64,000 nucleotides of DNA, taken from assembly GCF_042693015.1 (NCBI RefSeq), contig NZ_CP170544.1:4154001-4218000 (forward strand), given 5' to 3'. Positions 1 through 7,962 of this stretch are shown here, piece by piece. Within the stretch, counting starts at the first letter, position 1. The number at the start of each line of letters is the position of its first letter. Source of the stretch: Sphingomonas_E sp042693015. Its GTDB lineage: Bacteria > Pseudomonadota > Alphaproteobacteria > Sphingomonadales > Sphingomonadaceae. The notes beneath the pieces were generated by a model. That model saw only the letters and a program-made list of their open reading frames with translations. It ran no database searches and was not told where the DNA came from. The position numbers and the translations under genes were made by a program.

Positions 1-134
1 ATGATGGCAGGCTCTCGATCGCGCGCTCCTTCCGCCGCGACGATTGGCAGGCGATCCTGGCCGATGCCGGAACCACACAGGCCGCAATCGTCCGTCGCTT
101 CCCCTTCCGCTTATGCGTCGAACGGATACGCTGA
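1..134 (+). CDS. Class I methyltransferase, C-terminal fragment (5' end outside window)
   Basis: A reading frame enters from the left edge in frame 3 and ends at TGA 132-134, giving 43 visible residues. The tail contains RRDDWQAILADAG and ends RFPFRLCVERIR, which resembles the C-terminus of small SAM-dependent methyltransferases. The following oxidoreductase begins inside it (22-bp overlap), so the two are probably translationally coupled. From memory, sphingomonads carry a type III polyketide synthase, methyltransferase and FAD oxidoreductase in this order, which would point to a quinone-like or phenolic lipid pathway, but the synthase is not in the window. No SAM-binding motif is visible, so the family call is an inference. 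Confidence 0.5.
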   Translation, partial: DGRLSIARSFRRDDWQAILADAGTTQAAIVRRFPFRLCVERIR

Positions 135-1198
135 TCGTCGGCGGCGGGCCGGCCGGGTCCGCCGTCGCGATCACCCTGGCCGAGGCCGGTCACCACCCGC
201 TCCTGATCGAGCGGCATGAAACCCCACAACAGATCGTCTGCGGCGGCTTCCTCGCTGGCGACGCGCTCGCCGCATTGGCCCGGTTGGGGGTGGATGCAAA
301 TGCGCTAGGCGCGCGCCCGATCCATCGGCTGCGCTTCATCGCCGGCGCCCGCATTGCCGAAGCCGCCCTGCCCTTCCCCGCCGCCGGCCTGTCGCGCCCC
401 ACGCTCGACACCGCCTTGCGCGCCCGCTCGGCTGCGGCAGGCGCGATCGTCGAAACCGGCCATGCAGTCCGCGCCATCAACGGCGACACCGTCCGCCTGG
501 ACAATGGCGAGGACATCTCCGCCCCTGCCATCTTCCTCGCCACCGGCAAGCATGATCTCCGCGGCGCCGCCCGCCCTCGCGAGGCGATGGGGGCGGACCC
601 CGCCGTCGGCCTGCGCACCCGCCTCGCCCTCACCCCCGCGCTCGCGGCCGAACTCGACGGCGTGATCGAGCTGCATCTCTTCGATCGTGGCTATGCCGGT
701 TTACTCCTGCAGGAAGATGGCACCGCCAACCTCTGCCTGTCCGTCGCCCGCTCCCGCCTCGCCGCTGCGGCCGATCCAACAGCCTTACTCACTGAAATAG
801 CGAAAGAATCGCCAACCCTCACCGCCCACCTCGATCAAGCCGGCAGCATCGAATCCTGGCAAGCCATTTCCAACATCCCCTATGGCTGGCGCCTTTCCAG
901 TCTAAACCAGTCTCTCTACCGCGTCGGCGATCAGGCCGCCGTCATCGCCTCGCTCGCCGGCGACGGCATCGCCATCGCGCTGACCAGCGGCCACGCCGCC
1001 GCCGCCGCCTTCCTCGCCGGCCACGATCCTTCCCATCACGCCCGCGCCTTCGGCCGTCGTGCCCAGCGCCCTCTCGCCGTCGCCGGCGCGATCCGCCACC
1101 TCGCCGAACATCGCCATCGCGACCTTCTCGTCCGCGCCGCTGGAGTTCCTGGCCTCATCGCCCTCGCCGCGCGCCTGACCCGCATCGATCGCCATTGA
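113..1198 (+). CDS. NAD(P)/FAD-dependent oxidoreductase (geranylgeranyl-reductase/monooxygenase-like)
   Basis: Protein of 361 residues. I chose ATG 113 because it places the dinucleotide-binding motif at the extreme N-terminus: residues 8-16 read LIVGGGPAG, the Rossmann GxGxxG of FAD enzymes. It then has an acidic end of beta-2 (LLIER) and CGGFLAG, a redox-like cysteine region seen in geranylgeranyl-reductase-type flavoproteins. A second FAD motif, YRVGDQAAVIASLAGDG, lies near residues 285-300, as in group A monooxygenases and reductases. It overlaps the upstream methyltransferase end by 22 bp, suggesting a shared transcript and a role in oxidising or reducing a lipid or polyketide product. 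The substrate is unknown. Confidence 0.8.
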   Translation: MRRTDTLIVGGGPAGSAVAITLAEAGHHPLLIERHETPQQIVCGGFLAGDALAALARLGVDANALGARPIHRLRFIAGARIAEAALPFPAAGLSRPTLDTALRARSAAAGAIVETGHAVRAINGDTVRLDNGEDISAPAIFLATGKHDLRGAARPREAMGADPAVGLRTRLALTPALAAELDGVIELHLFDRGYAGLLLQEDGTANLCLSVARSRLAAAADPTALLTEIAKESPTLTAHLDQAGSIESWQAISNIPYGWRLSSLNQSLYRVGDQAAVIASLAGDGIAIALTSGHAAAAAFLAGHDPSHHARAFGRRAQRPLAVAGAIRHLAEHRHRDLLVRAAGVPGLIALAARLTRIDRH

Positions 1199-1230
1199 CC
1201 GGCACCGCGCCGCGACCCACATTTCCGCTC

Positions 1231-1629
1231 ATGGAGCGACTCGATCTTTCCGAGCAGGAATGGCGGAAACGCCTCACCCCCCAGCAATATCACGTCCTCC
1301 GCGAAGCCGGGACGGAGCGCGCTTTCAGCGGCTTGCTCACCGACAACAAGGCGCCCGGCGTCTATCGCTGCGCCGGCTGTGGCGCAGTGCTGTTCGACAG
1401 CGCCGCCAAGTTCGATTCGGGCAGCGGCTGGCCGAGCTTCACCCATCCGTTCAGCGCCGAGGCCGTCACCGAACATGCAGACATCAGCCACGGCATGCGC
1501 CGCGTCGAAGTGCGCTGCGCCAAGTGCGACGGGCATCTCGGCCACGTCTTCCCAGACGGGCCGGGGCCGGAGGGTTTGCGCTATTGTATGAACAGCGTCT
1601 CGCTGGATTTCAAAGGCCGTAGCGACTGA
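1231..1629 (+). CDS. msrB: Peptide-methionine (R)-S-oxide reductase MsrB
   Basis: Repairs methionine R-sulfoxide in oxidised proteins. The 132-residue product has the full MsrB signature: zinc-binding pairs Cys47/Cys50 (CAGC) and Cys96/Cys99 (CAKC), the SGWPSF substrate-pocket motif near residues 65-70, GHLGHVFPDG, and the catalytic cysteine in RYCMNS (Cys119). A TTG at 1195 would extend the protein by 12 poorly conserved residues and overlap the previous stop. I prefer ATG 1231 because it matches family length. The gene follows the FAD oxidoreductase closely and may share its transcript, without an obvious functional link. Confidence 0.95.
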   Translation: MERLDLSEQEWRKRLTPQQYHVLREAGTERAFSGLLTDNKAPGVYRCAGCGAVLFDSAAKFDSGSGWPSFTHPFSAEAVTEHADISHGMRRVEVRCAKCDGHLGHVFPDGPGPEGLRYCMNSVSLDFKGRSD

Positions 1630-1692
1630 ACAACGGCCCGGCCCGTGGCCGCTTGTAGCGCGGCGGCTTAGGCTCTAATCCCCGCAGCGAAG

Positions 1693-3747
1693 ATGGCATC
1701 CAAGAAGCGCCCCAAACCGCAACGAGGCCCAGCGTGGGGCGCGATCGTGAAGACGGCCAAATATGGCCTTTTCGCGGGCGTGGCCGGTTTTGTCGCGCTC
1801 GTCATCGCCGTGCTGATCGCGCGATCGACGCTGCCCAGCTACGAACAGCTCCAATCCTCCCCCAACGGCCAGATGGTGCGCGTCCACGCCGCCGACGGCA
1901 CGGTGATCGTGTCGCTTGGCCCGAGCTATGGCCAGTGGATTCCCTTCGATCGCATCCCGCAGCCGATGAAGGATGCGATGGTCGCGACCGAGGACCGCCG
2001 CTTCCGCATGCACCCCGGCGTCGATCCGATCGCATTGGTGCGTTCAGTGATGGTCCGGGTCGAACGCGGGCGCTGGGTGCAGGGCGGATCGACGATCACC
2101 CAGCAGCTCGCCCGCAACATCTTCCTCACCAACACCCGCACCTTCGGCCGCAAGTTCCGCGAATGGATTCTCGCGCTGGCGATGGAGCGGAAATTCTCGA
2201 AGAACGAGATCCTCGAGCTTTATCTCAACCGCGTCTATTTCGGCGGCGGCGCCTATGGCATCGACGCTGCGAGCCGGAAATTCTTCGGGCACCCGGGGAG
2301 CGAATTGTCGCTGGGTGAATCGGCGATCATTGCCGGCCTGGTGAAGGCCCCCTCCAATTATTCGCCGACCGCCGACGCGGAAGCCGCCGTCGGCCGGGCC
2401 TCGGTTGTGCTCGGGCTGATGCGCGAACAGGGAATGATTTCTCCTTCGGAGATGGATGCCGCCGATCCGCTGAACGTGAAGCTGGCGCCCGAGCCCAAGC
2501 AGAACAGCGTCCGTTACTTCACCGATTGGGCTTTGGCTCAGCTCGACACCATGATCGAGGAGACGGTGCAGCCGATCGACGTCTGGACGACGCTCGATCT
2601 CAACATGCAGCGCGCCGCCGATGCCTCGATCCGCGCCAATACGCCGCCCGGCCTGCAAGGCGCGATGGTTTCGCTCGATCAGGACGGCGCCGTGCGAGCG
2701 ATGGTCGGTGGGACGGACTATGTCTCGTCGATCTACAACCGCGCGACGCAGGCCGTCCGTCAGCCCGGATCGGCGTTCAAGCTTTTCGTCTACCTGGCCG
2801 CGCTCGAAAATGGCCACACGCCGGCCGACATCGTCGTCGACGAGCCGATCAACATCAACGGCTGGAGCCCGCGCAATTCGAGCAGGCGTTTTTCGGGCGA
2901 GATCGACATCCGCACCGCCTTCGCCTTCTCGATCAACACGGTCGCCGCGAAGCTGGGCCAGGAAGTCGGCTTCGCCTCGATCGCGGATATGGCCCGGCGT
3001 TTCGGCATCACCACCCCGGTCAACACCCACCCGTCGATGGTGCTGGGCACGTCCGACGTGCGCCTGATCGACATGACGCGCGCCTTTGCAGCGGTCAGCC
3101 GCAAGGGCGTCGCCGTCGTTCCCTATGGCATCGTCAAGGTGACGACGGGTCGCGGCGAGATCCTCTACGAACATAAGCCCGACGATCAGCGCGTACTGGT
3201 TGCGCCCTATGTCGCGGCGCAAATGACCGATCTTCTCCAGACCGCGGTCAACACCGGCACGGCGCGTGCAGCCCAGATCGATCGGCCGGTGGCCGGCAAG
3301 ACGGGCACGACATCATCGAACAAGGACGGCTGGTTCCTCGGCTTTTCAAGCGGGCTGACGACTGGCGTGTGGATGGGCCGCGACGATGCCAAGGCAGTCG
3401 GCGGATTGCAGGGCGGCCGCGCCCCGGCGACGGCTTTCCGCGATTTCATGAAGGTCGCAGTCGCCAAGCGCCCGATCGCGCCGTTCGAGACCGAGGTGAC
3501 TCTGCCCGAATGGCAGCTCGAGCCCGACGCCGAAGCCTATTATGGCGAGCCGACCGAAGGCTTTGTCGACGAGAATGGCATGCCGGTTGAGACAGAACCG
3601 GGCGTCGAGCCCGAGGAAACGCCGCAAGCCGAAGCACCTCCGGCCGCGCCGCAGGAGCGGCTCGACGATCGCTGGCTAGACGATGCGCTTGGCCGGACCC
3701 CGAAGTCCGAACGCCAGCAGCCTCAACCGTCGCGGCCCAACCAGTAA
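1693..3747 (+). CDS. Bifunctional class A penicillin-binding protein (transglycosylase/transpeptidase, PBP1a family)
   Basis: Polymerises and cross-links peptidoglycan at the inner membrane. The 684-residue protein starts with a basic cytoplasmic tail and one membrane anchor (about residues 24-43). The glycosyltransferase family 51 domain shows the catalytic glutamate in ATEDRRF, GGSTITQQLARN, and KNEILELYLNRVYFGGGAYG. The transpeptidase domain has the three penicillin-binding motifs: SAFK near residue 360, SIN near 413 and KTGTT near 536. A proline- and acid-rich tail (about 620-684) ends the protein. The 3' end overlaps the convergent gene by 25 bp. Paralogue assignment (mrcA versus pbpC types) cannot be settled here, so I leave the symbol blank. 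Confidence 0.92.
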   Translation: MASKKRPKPQRGPAWGAIVKTAKYGLFAGVAGFVALVIAVLIARSTLPSYEQLQSSPNGQMVRVHAADGTVIVSLGPSYGQWIPFDRIPQPMKDAMVATEDRRFRMHPGVDPIALVRSVMVRVERGRWVQGGSTITQQLARNIFLTNTRTFGRKFREWILALAMERKFSKNEILELYLNRVYFGGGAYGIDAASRKFFGHPGSELSLGESAIIAGLVKAPSNYSPTADAEAAVGRASVVLGLMREQGMISPSEMDAADPLNVKLAPEPKQNSVRYFTDWALAQLDTMIEETVQPIDVWTTLDLNMQRAADASIRANTPPGLQGAMVSLDQDGAVRAMVGGTDYVSSIYNRATQAVRQPGSAFKLFVYLAALENGHTPADIVVDEPININGWSPRNSSRRFSGEIDIRTAFAFSINTVAAKLGQEVGFASIADMARRFGITTPVNTHPSMVLGTSDVRLIDMTRAFAAVSRKGVAVVPYGIVKVTTGRGEILYEHKPDDQRVLVAPYVAAQMTDLLQTAVNTGTARAAQIDRPVAGKTGTTSSNKDGWFLGFSSGLTTGVWMGRDDAKAVGGLQGGRAPATAFRDFMKVAVAKRPIAPFETEVTLPEWQLEPDAEAYYGEPTEGFVDENGMPVETEPGVEPEETPQAEAPPAAPQERLDDRWLDDALGRTPKSERQQPQPSRPNQ

Positions 3748-4439
3748 AGCGCGGCGCCATTGGCGCGGAGCCACGCCCGCTCGGGCGCCGGGTCGCGGCC
3801 GAGCAGCCGCGTGACGGCGGCATGGAAGGCCGGGCTATGGTCCATGTGGAGACGATGGGCGACTTCATGCGCGACAGTCGCTTCGCGCACGGCGATGGGG
3901 GCGAGCACCAGCCGCCAGCTATAGCGAATGTCGCCGTTCGCCGAGCAGCTTCCCCAGCGCGAGCGTGGATCGCCGATCGCAACGCGCGAGATCGAAACGC
4001 TAGCACGCTCGGCCATGGCCCGCGTGTCCGCATCGAGCCGGACCAGCGCCTCGGTGCGCATCCAGCGCATCAACCGCGCCTGCACGGTTTCCCGGGGGCC
4101 GCCCAGCACGAAGCAATCATCCTCCAGCTTCACCGCGCGCGGCGTGCCTTCGCGCCAGTCGATCCTGCGCAAATGGCCCTCGAATGGCGCCTCGCTGCCC
4201 GGTTCGAGCAGGCTCGCGGCCGGCAGTTTGGCCAGTGCCGCCTCGATCCAGCCGCGTTTCGATTCCACCCATTCCAGCGCATGTCTTATCGGCGCACGCT
4301 GCGGCATGGTCAGCCGCACGGTGCCGTCGCGAGGGTCTACCGCAAGCCGTAGCGCGCGCGCCTGCGCCATCCGCTTGACCGTCAGCCGACGCGTTCGTCC
4401 TCCGCCGGTGAAGACCGGATCAGAGGATGCGGTCGACAA
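3723..4439 (-). CDS. YgjP/SprT-like zinc metallopeptidase (DUF45 family)
   Basis: A 238-residue member of the YgjP-like family. The C-terminal domain contains the zinc motif HEVAHRLHMDHS (HExxH followed by a third histidine) and RSRWGSCSANGDIRYSWRL, which is diagnostic of this family. No normal ATG gives a full N-terminus: ATG 4370 would cut into the first beta-strand region, while TTG 4439 keeps it and overlaps the end of the YcgN gene by 20 bp, so I chose TTG. It is the last gene of a three-gene minus-strand run (SCO, YcgN, this). Its physiological substrate is not known. Confidence 0.85.
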   Translation of the reverse strand: MSTASSDPVFTGGGRTRRLTVKRMAQARALRLAVDPRDGTVRLTMPQRAPIRHALEWVESKRGWIEAALAKLPAASLLEPGSEAPFEGHLRRIDWREGTPRAVKLEDDCFVLGGPRETVQARLMRWMRTEALVRLDADTRAMAERASVSISRVAIGDPRSRWGSCSANGDIRYSWRLVLAPIAVREATVAHEVAHRLHMDHSPAFHAAVTRLLGRDPAPERAWLRANGAALYWLGRDG

Positions 4440-4860
4440 TATGATTCTCGAAATCGCCCGCCTCGCCTTCGGAAACCGTCCAGCCGCGCACCGATTCGCC
4501 GGCGCGATGAACCGCTTCCCGATCGCCACAGACCAGGTAATGCCATTCGGGCAGAGGCTTGCCCTCGTCGATCAGGCGATAGGCGCAGGTCGTAGGCAGC
4601 CAGTCGATCTTGCGGAGCAGGGTCGGCGTCAGCCGTACGCATTCCGGCACATAAGCGCGACGATGCTTGTAGTCGCGGCATTGGCCGCTACGCCGGTCGA
4701 GCAGGCGGCACGCGATGTTGGTGGGATAAAGCTGGCCGGTCTCGTCATCCTCGAGCTTGTGGACGCAGCATTTGCCGCAGCCGTCGCACAGCGACTCCCA
4801 CTGCGCGCGGTCCATCTTGTCGAGCGGTGTCGTCTCCCAGAAAGGCTTCAGCTCACCCAT
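4420..4860 (-). CDS. YcgN-family cysteine-cluster protein
   Basis: A 146-residue protein with eight cysteines in the family pattern: CDGCGKCC at residues 25-32, then Cys51, Cys61, Cys74 and Cys92. Such clusters are thought to bind zinc or an iron-sulfur centre, and the biochemical role of YcgN proteins is not established. ATG 4860 overlaps the 3' end of the SCO gene by 13 bp, and its own 3' end overlaps the next gene, so the three are almost certainly one transcript. The SCO neighbour hints at metal handling, which is only an inference from position. Confidence 0.88.
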   Translation of the reverse strand: MGELKPFWETTPLDKMDRAQWESLCDGCGKCCVHKLEDDETGQLYPTNIACRLLDRRSGQCRDYKHRRAYVPECVRLTPTLLRKIDWLPTTCAYRLIDEGKPLPEWHYLVCGDREAVHRAGESVRGWTVSEGEAGDFENHIVDRIL

Positions 4861-5429
4861 TTCGCCAGCTCCGCCGCAATTTCCTGCGGCGTTCCTTCCT
4901 GCGGGATCAACGCGATCGGCTCCCCCTTGGGCCCGAACAATGTTGCCTGCCGCGCATGATCGACCAGATAGGCGTCGGCGCTGCCGCCATCCGCCTTGCG
5001 ATAATAGATAGCATATTCCTTGGCGACCGCTGCGATCTCGGCCTCGCTGCCGGTGAGGCCGATCAGCCGCGGATGGAAGGCTGCGACATATTGCTTCAAC
5101 ACTTCCGGCGTATCGCGCTTGGGATCGACGGTGATGAAGATCGGCTGGATCTTCTTCGCCTTGGCCGCATCCTGCTTTTCCAGCAGCGACAGGCCCTGCA
5201 TCAGCTTCTGCAGATCGACCGGGCAGACATCGGGGCAATAGCTGTAGCCGAAATAGATCAGCCGATATTGGCCGGCGAACTGCGTGTCGCTCACCTTCGC
5301 ACCGGTCTGGCTGGTCAGCGTGAAGGGGCCGCCCATCTTGGCGCCGGCCAATGGCGCCTCACCCGGCGGCGCTTCGCACGCGGCGAACAGCAGGGGGAAC
5401 AGGAGGGCGGCGAGGAAGGCTTTGTTCAT
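4848..5429 (-). CDS. SCO1/SenC-family copper chaperone lipoprotein
   Basis: Thioredoxin-fold protein that delivers copper to, or reduces, the CuA site of cytochrome c oxidase on the periplasmic face. The 193-residue precursor starts at ATG 5429 with a lipoprotein signal ending LLFAAC (Cys18 lipidated). The copper-binding CPDVC (Cys65, Cys69) lies after the strand IYFGYSY, and the third ligand is His158 in YLVDHAR, so all three ligands are present. It leads the operon with YcgN and the YgjP-like peptidase. The start is divergent from the ankyrin gene with 77 bp between, where both promoters should lie. Confidence 0.92.
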   Translation of the reverse strand: MNKAFLAALLFPLLFAACEAPPGEAPLAGAKMGGPFTLTSQTGAKVSDTQFAGQYRLIYFGYSYCPDVCPVDLQKLMQGLSLLEKQDAAKAKKIQPIFITVDPKRDTPEVLKQYVAAFHPRLIGLTGSEAEIAAVAKEYAIYYRKADGGSADAYLVDHARQATLFGPKGEPIALIPQEGTPQEIAAELAKWVS

Positions 5430-5506
5430 GGCAAGGCCAGCCATGCTTTGCTATTGCCGCCAAAGCAAGAGAGGCGCCTGGCGCCGGTTGGACGGGACAA
5501 TCGAAT

Positions 5507-6118
5507 ATGCGGGGTTCGGGTTTTGCGGGACGATGGATCGCGGCGGCCATAGGGCTGGCGCTGATGGCGACGCCGGCGACGGCTCAGTTTTCCGATTCCT
5601 ATAATTTCCTGAAGGCCGTGCGCGACAAGGACGGCGCCAAGGTCACCGAGGCCGTCGAAAAGCCGGGCTCGACGATCATCAATACCAAGGATTATTCGAC
5701 GGGCGAAACTGCACTGCATATTGTCGTCAAGCGCCGCGACGCGCAGTGGCTGAGCTTTCTGCTCGCCAAGGGCGCCAACCCCAATATGCGCGACGGCGAG
5801 GGCAATACCCCGATGCTGACTGCGGCCCAGCTCCGCTTCGCGGATGGCATCCAGGTGCTCGCCGACGGCAAGGCCGATGTGAACGGCGCCAATGGCCGGG
5901 GCGAAACGCCGCTGATCATCGCTGTCCAGAATCGCGATTCGGCTTCGGTGCGTATCCTGCTGGCCGCCGGCGCGAACCCCAAGCAGCCGGATCGCGTCAC
6001 CGGCCAGTCCGCGCGTGATTATGCGGCGCAGGACAATCGTTCGGAAGCGATCCTGAAGATGATCGACGAAGCGAAGCCCGTGAAGCCGAAGGGTGCCGTC
6101 GCCGGCCCGACGCTATAA
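5507..6118 (+). CDS. Secreted ankyrin-repeat protein
   Basis: A 203-residue precursor. ATG 5507 gives a Sec signal peptide (basic RGSGFAGR, hydrophobic core, cleavage after ATPATA), so the product is periplasmic. Three to four ankyrin repeats follow, with typical strings such as GETALHIVVKRRD, LAKGANPNMRDGEGNTPM, GRGETPLIIAVQNRD and LLAAGANPKQPD. Ankyrin repeats mediate protein-protein contacts, but no partner can be named from this context. It is transcribed divergently from the SCO operon and converges with mmcB, with one base between stop codons. The basic tail (KPVKPKGAVAGP) is not a known domain. Confidence 0.88.
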   Translation: MRGSGFAGRWIAAAIGLALMATPATAQFSDSYNFLKAVRDKDGAKVTEAVEKPGSTIINTKDYSTGETALHIVVKRRDAQWLSFLLAKGANPNMRDGEGNTPMLTAAQLRFADGIQVLADGKADVNGANGRGETPLIIAVQNRDSASVRILLAAGANPKQPDRVTGQSARDYAAQDNRSEAILKMIDEAKPVKPKGAVAGPTL

Positions 6119-6119
6119 T

Positions 6120-6605
6120 TCAATCCATTCCAGCCAGGCCGGGATCGAGCGTTCCCAGCATCCTGAGCGCGCCCCGCCTGGCAAAGCGCAGGGTTTCGGC
6201 CTTGCGGCGTGCCGGTGGCATCGGCCGATGCGCCGCTTCGCGCACCACCGCCGCATCATAACGATCCGCGACGATCAGGCCGGCAATCTCCGGGCGAAAT
6301 CCCGTCTCCTCGAACGGGTTGAGATCGAAGCCCTGCGGCACCGCCCAGAAGAAGCGATCGCAATAATCCAGATATTCCGGCCATTTGCAGTCGCCGCGCA
6401 GATCGGCCTTGGAAACCTTGATCTCGACGATGGTGATACAACCCTTGGCATCGATCGCGAACAGATCCGCCCGTCGTCCATTGGCCAGCGGCACCTCGCA
6501 CAGCGCATAGCAATCGTGCCGGAACAGCAGCCGGGAAACGCCGCGCGCCACGTCCCGCGCCACCAGCGGCAGATCGTCAAAACAGGGTTCGGGCACGCTT
6601 GCCAT
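6120..6605 (-). CDS. mmcB: MmcB-family DNA repair protein
   Basis: A 161-residue protein of the MmcB family (PF06319). The conserved core is visible as ANGRRADLFAID, ITIVEIKVSKADLRGD and KWPEYLDYCDRFFWAVP, a restriction-nuclease-like arrangement with acidic and lysine residues (D..E.K). In Caulobacter, mmcB belongs to the mitomycin-inducible SOS regulon. A perfect alphaproteobacterial LexA box sits 11 bp upstream of this ATG, supporting the same control here. The gene is monocistronic or a short tail to the DUF1491 operon, with 39 bp between them. Confidence 0.9.
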   Translation of the reverse strand: MASVPEPCFDDLPLVARDVARGVSRLLFRHDCYALCEVPLANGRRADLFAIDAKGCITIVEIKVSKADLRGDCKWPEYLDYCDRFFWAVPQGFDLNPFEETGFRPEIAGLIVADRYDAAVVREAAHRPMPPARRKAETLRFARRGALRMLGTLDPGLAGMD

Positions 6606-6616
6606 GTCCGCTTTTA

Positions 6617-6631
6617 GAACAAGACAGGAAC
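6617..6631 (-). promoter_or_regulatory. LexA (SOS) box upstream of mmcB
   Basis: On the minus strand the sequence is GTTC, seven bases (CTGTCTT), then GTTC, an exact match to the alphaproteobacterial LexA operator GTTC-N7-GTTC. It ends 11 bp before the mmcB start codon at 6605, where a bound repressor would block transcription or initiation. It is the only perfect copy I noticed near a gene start. Confidence 0.85.
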
Positions 6632-6644
6632 GAAAGAAAGCGCG

Positions 6645-6983
6645 TCAGGCGCCCGCCACTTCATCGGCGATGCGCCGCGCCTCCGCACCTTCCAGCTCGA
6701 TTACCCAGAGATCGGGGTCGAAGCGCCGGCGGCGATCGATATATTCCGCAAGCGCACCGGGGGTATCAACATCGGCGGGGCCGGTCGCTGTCCAGCGATA
6801 GCGGCCGCGTTCATCGAGCGTGCGTTCGAGAACCGCCTGCGTCTGCCCGCGCTCAACGATCACCAGCAGGATCGCGCCAGCGGTCGCATCCCCCTTTGCG
6901 AGTACCATGGCCCCGCCGCCCGTCGCTTCCATCCGCCGGACCAATGCCGACACGAACAGGCCAGCGGCGAGCCGTTCGCTCAC
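6645..6983 (-). CDS. DUF1491 family protein
   Basis: A 112-residue protein recognised as DUF1491, an alphaproteobacterial family of unknown function. Conserved stretches visible are the N-terminal LFVSALVRRMEA, the central AVLERTLDERGRYRW, and the end DRRRRFDPDLWVIELEG. No catalytic motif, signal peptide or membrane segment is evident, so it is probably cytoplasmic. Its ATG overlaps the stop of the thioesterase gene by 4 bp (ATGA), indicating translational coupling in the hpf-ptsN-thioesterase-DUF1491 run. Confidence 0.85.
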   Translation of the reverse strand: MSERLAAGLFVSALVRRMEATGGGAMVLAKGDATAGAILLVIVERGQTQAVLERTLDERGRYRWTATGPADVDTPGALAEYIDRRRRFDPDLWVIELEGAEARRIADEVAGA

Positions 6984-7444
6984 GGCGCGCGATAGCCCGG
7001 CAGCTCGGCGAGCGGGATGCGCGACCGCATGAAGGTGCCGGTGCCCCGCGCCGCCTCTTCGCCATCGGTATCGACCAGCCGCGCTTCGGCGACCAGCACG
7101 CGCCGCTTGCCACTGATCCAGCGCCCCTCGGCCACCACCTCGCCACCCAGGATCGGGCGCGTGAAGAACAGGTTGAACGCCGTCGTCAGCAGGAAATGCT
7201 CTTCGACTAGGCTATTGGCTGCATAGAAAGCGGCATCGTCGAGCATCTTGAAATAGCTCGTGCCATGCGCGGCGCCGGCAGCATGGTGGAAGCGCTCATC
7301 GATGCTGAAGCGAATCCGCGCAAAGCCAGGTTCGACGATTTCAAGCCGCGACGGGAATAATTGGTTGATCGGCGCTGCCGCATAAAGCGACTCCAGCGCC
7401 CGGAAATGCTTGGCGTCGGGTTGCCTATCGCCCTCAGGCGGCAT
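6980..7444 (-). CDS. PaaI-family hotdog-fold thioesterase
   Basis: A 154-residue single-domain hotdog protein. The segment HHAAGAAHGTSYFKMLDDAAFYAANSL is the long hotdog helix with the HGxxxxxxLD pattern of PaaI-like acyl-CoA thioesterases, and TAFNLFFTRPILGG is the next strand pair. I chose ATG 7444, which gives family length and overlaps ptsN by 11 bp; longer in-frame starts run deep into ptsN. The natural acyl-CoA substrate is unknown. Overlaps on both sides place it in the hpf-ptsN operon. Confidence 0.85.
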   Translation of the reverse strand: MPPEGDRQPDAKHFRALESLYAAAPINQLFPSRLEIVEPGFARIRFSIDERFHHAAGAAHGTSYFKMLDDAAFYAANSLVEEHFLLTTAFNLFFTRPILGGEVVAEGRWISGKRRVLVAEARLVDTDGEEAARGTGTFMRSRIPLAELPGYRAP

Positions 7445-7943
7445 TGCGCGCTTCACCGCTGGCGAACAGCGCATAAAGCGCATCCTCCGAACCCGCCCCC
7501 CGGAGCTTGGCGACGAAAGCGCGATCACGCAGACGCCGGCTGACGCGCGCAAGCGCCTTCAGATGCTCGACGCCGGCATCGGGCGGCGACAGGAGCAGAA
7601 AGACCAGATCGACCGGCATATCGTCGATCGCCGCGAAATCGATCGGTGCCGAAAGCCGCGCGAACACGCCGACGACCCGATCAAGTCCTTCCACCTTGCC
7701 GTGGGGAATCGCGACACCGCCGCCGAAACCGGTGGAACCCAGTCGTTCGCGCTCCGCCAGCCGCTCGACCACCATCTTGGAGTCGAGCCCGGTCGACTTG
7801 CCGGCGATCGCCGCAAGATGCTGAAACAACGCTTTCTTGTTCGGGACAATCAGCGCCGAGAAAACGGTCTCGGGCGCCAACAGATCGCTGAGATCGTCGG
7901 CCGCCCGGACCGCCCCGGCACCTGCATTCACGTCTTCATTCAC
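7434..7943 (-). CDS. ptsN: PTS IIA component, nitrogen-regulatory type (PtsN/EIIA-Ntr)
   Basis: Phosphoryl acceptor of the nitrogen PTS, a cytoplasmic regulator rather than a sugar transporter. The active-site histidine lies in GGGVAIPHGK, and the fold is recognised from VPNKKALFQHLAAIAG and FLLLSPPDAGVEHLKALARVSR. No ATG fits: GTG 7943 gives 169 residues and GTG 7931 four fewer. I use 7943, 19 bp after hpf. The hpf-ptsN order is the usual proteobacterial pairing, but the rpoN gene that often precedes it is absent here. Confidence 0.9.
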   Translation of the reverse strand: MNEDVNAGAGAVRAADDLSDLLAPETVFSALIVPNKKALFQHLAAIAGKSTGLDSKMVVERLAERERLGSTGFGGGVAIPHGKVEGLDRVVGVFARLSAPIDFAAIDDMPVDLVFLLLSPPDAGVEHLKALARVSRRLRDRAFVAKLRGAGSEDALYALFASGEARNAA

Positions 7944-7962
7944 TGTGAAATCAGAGTCCTGT

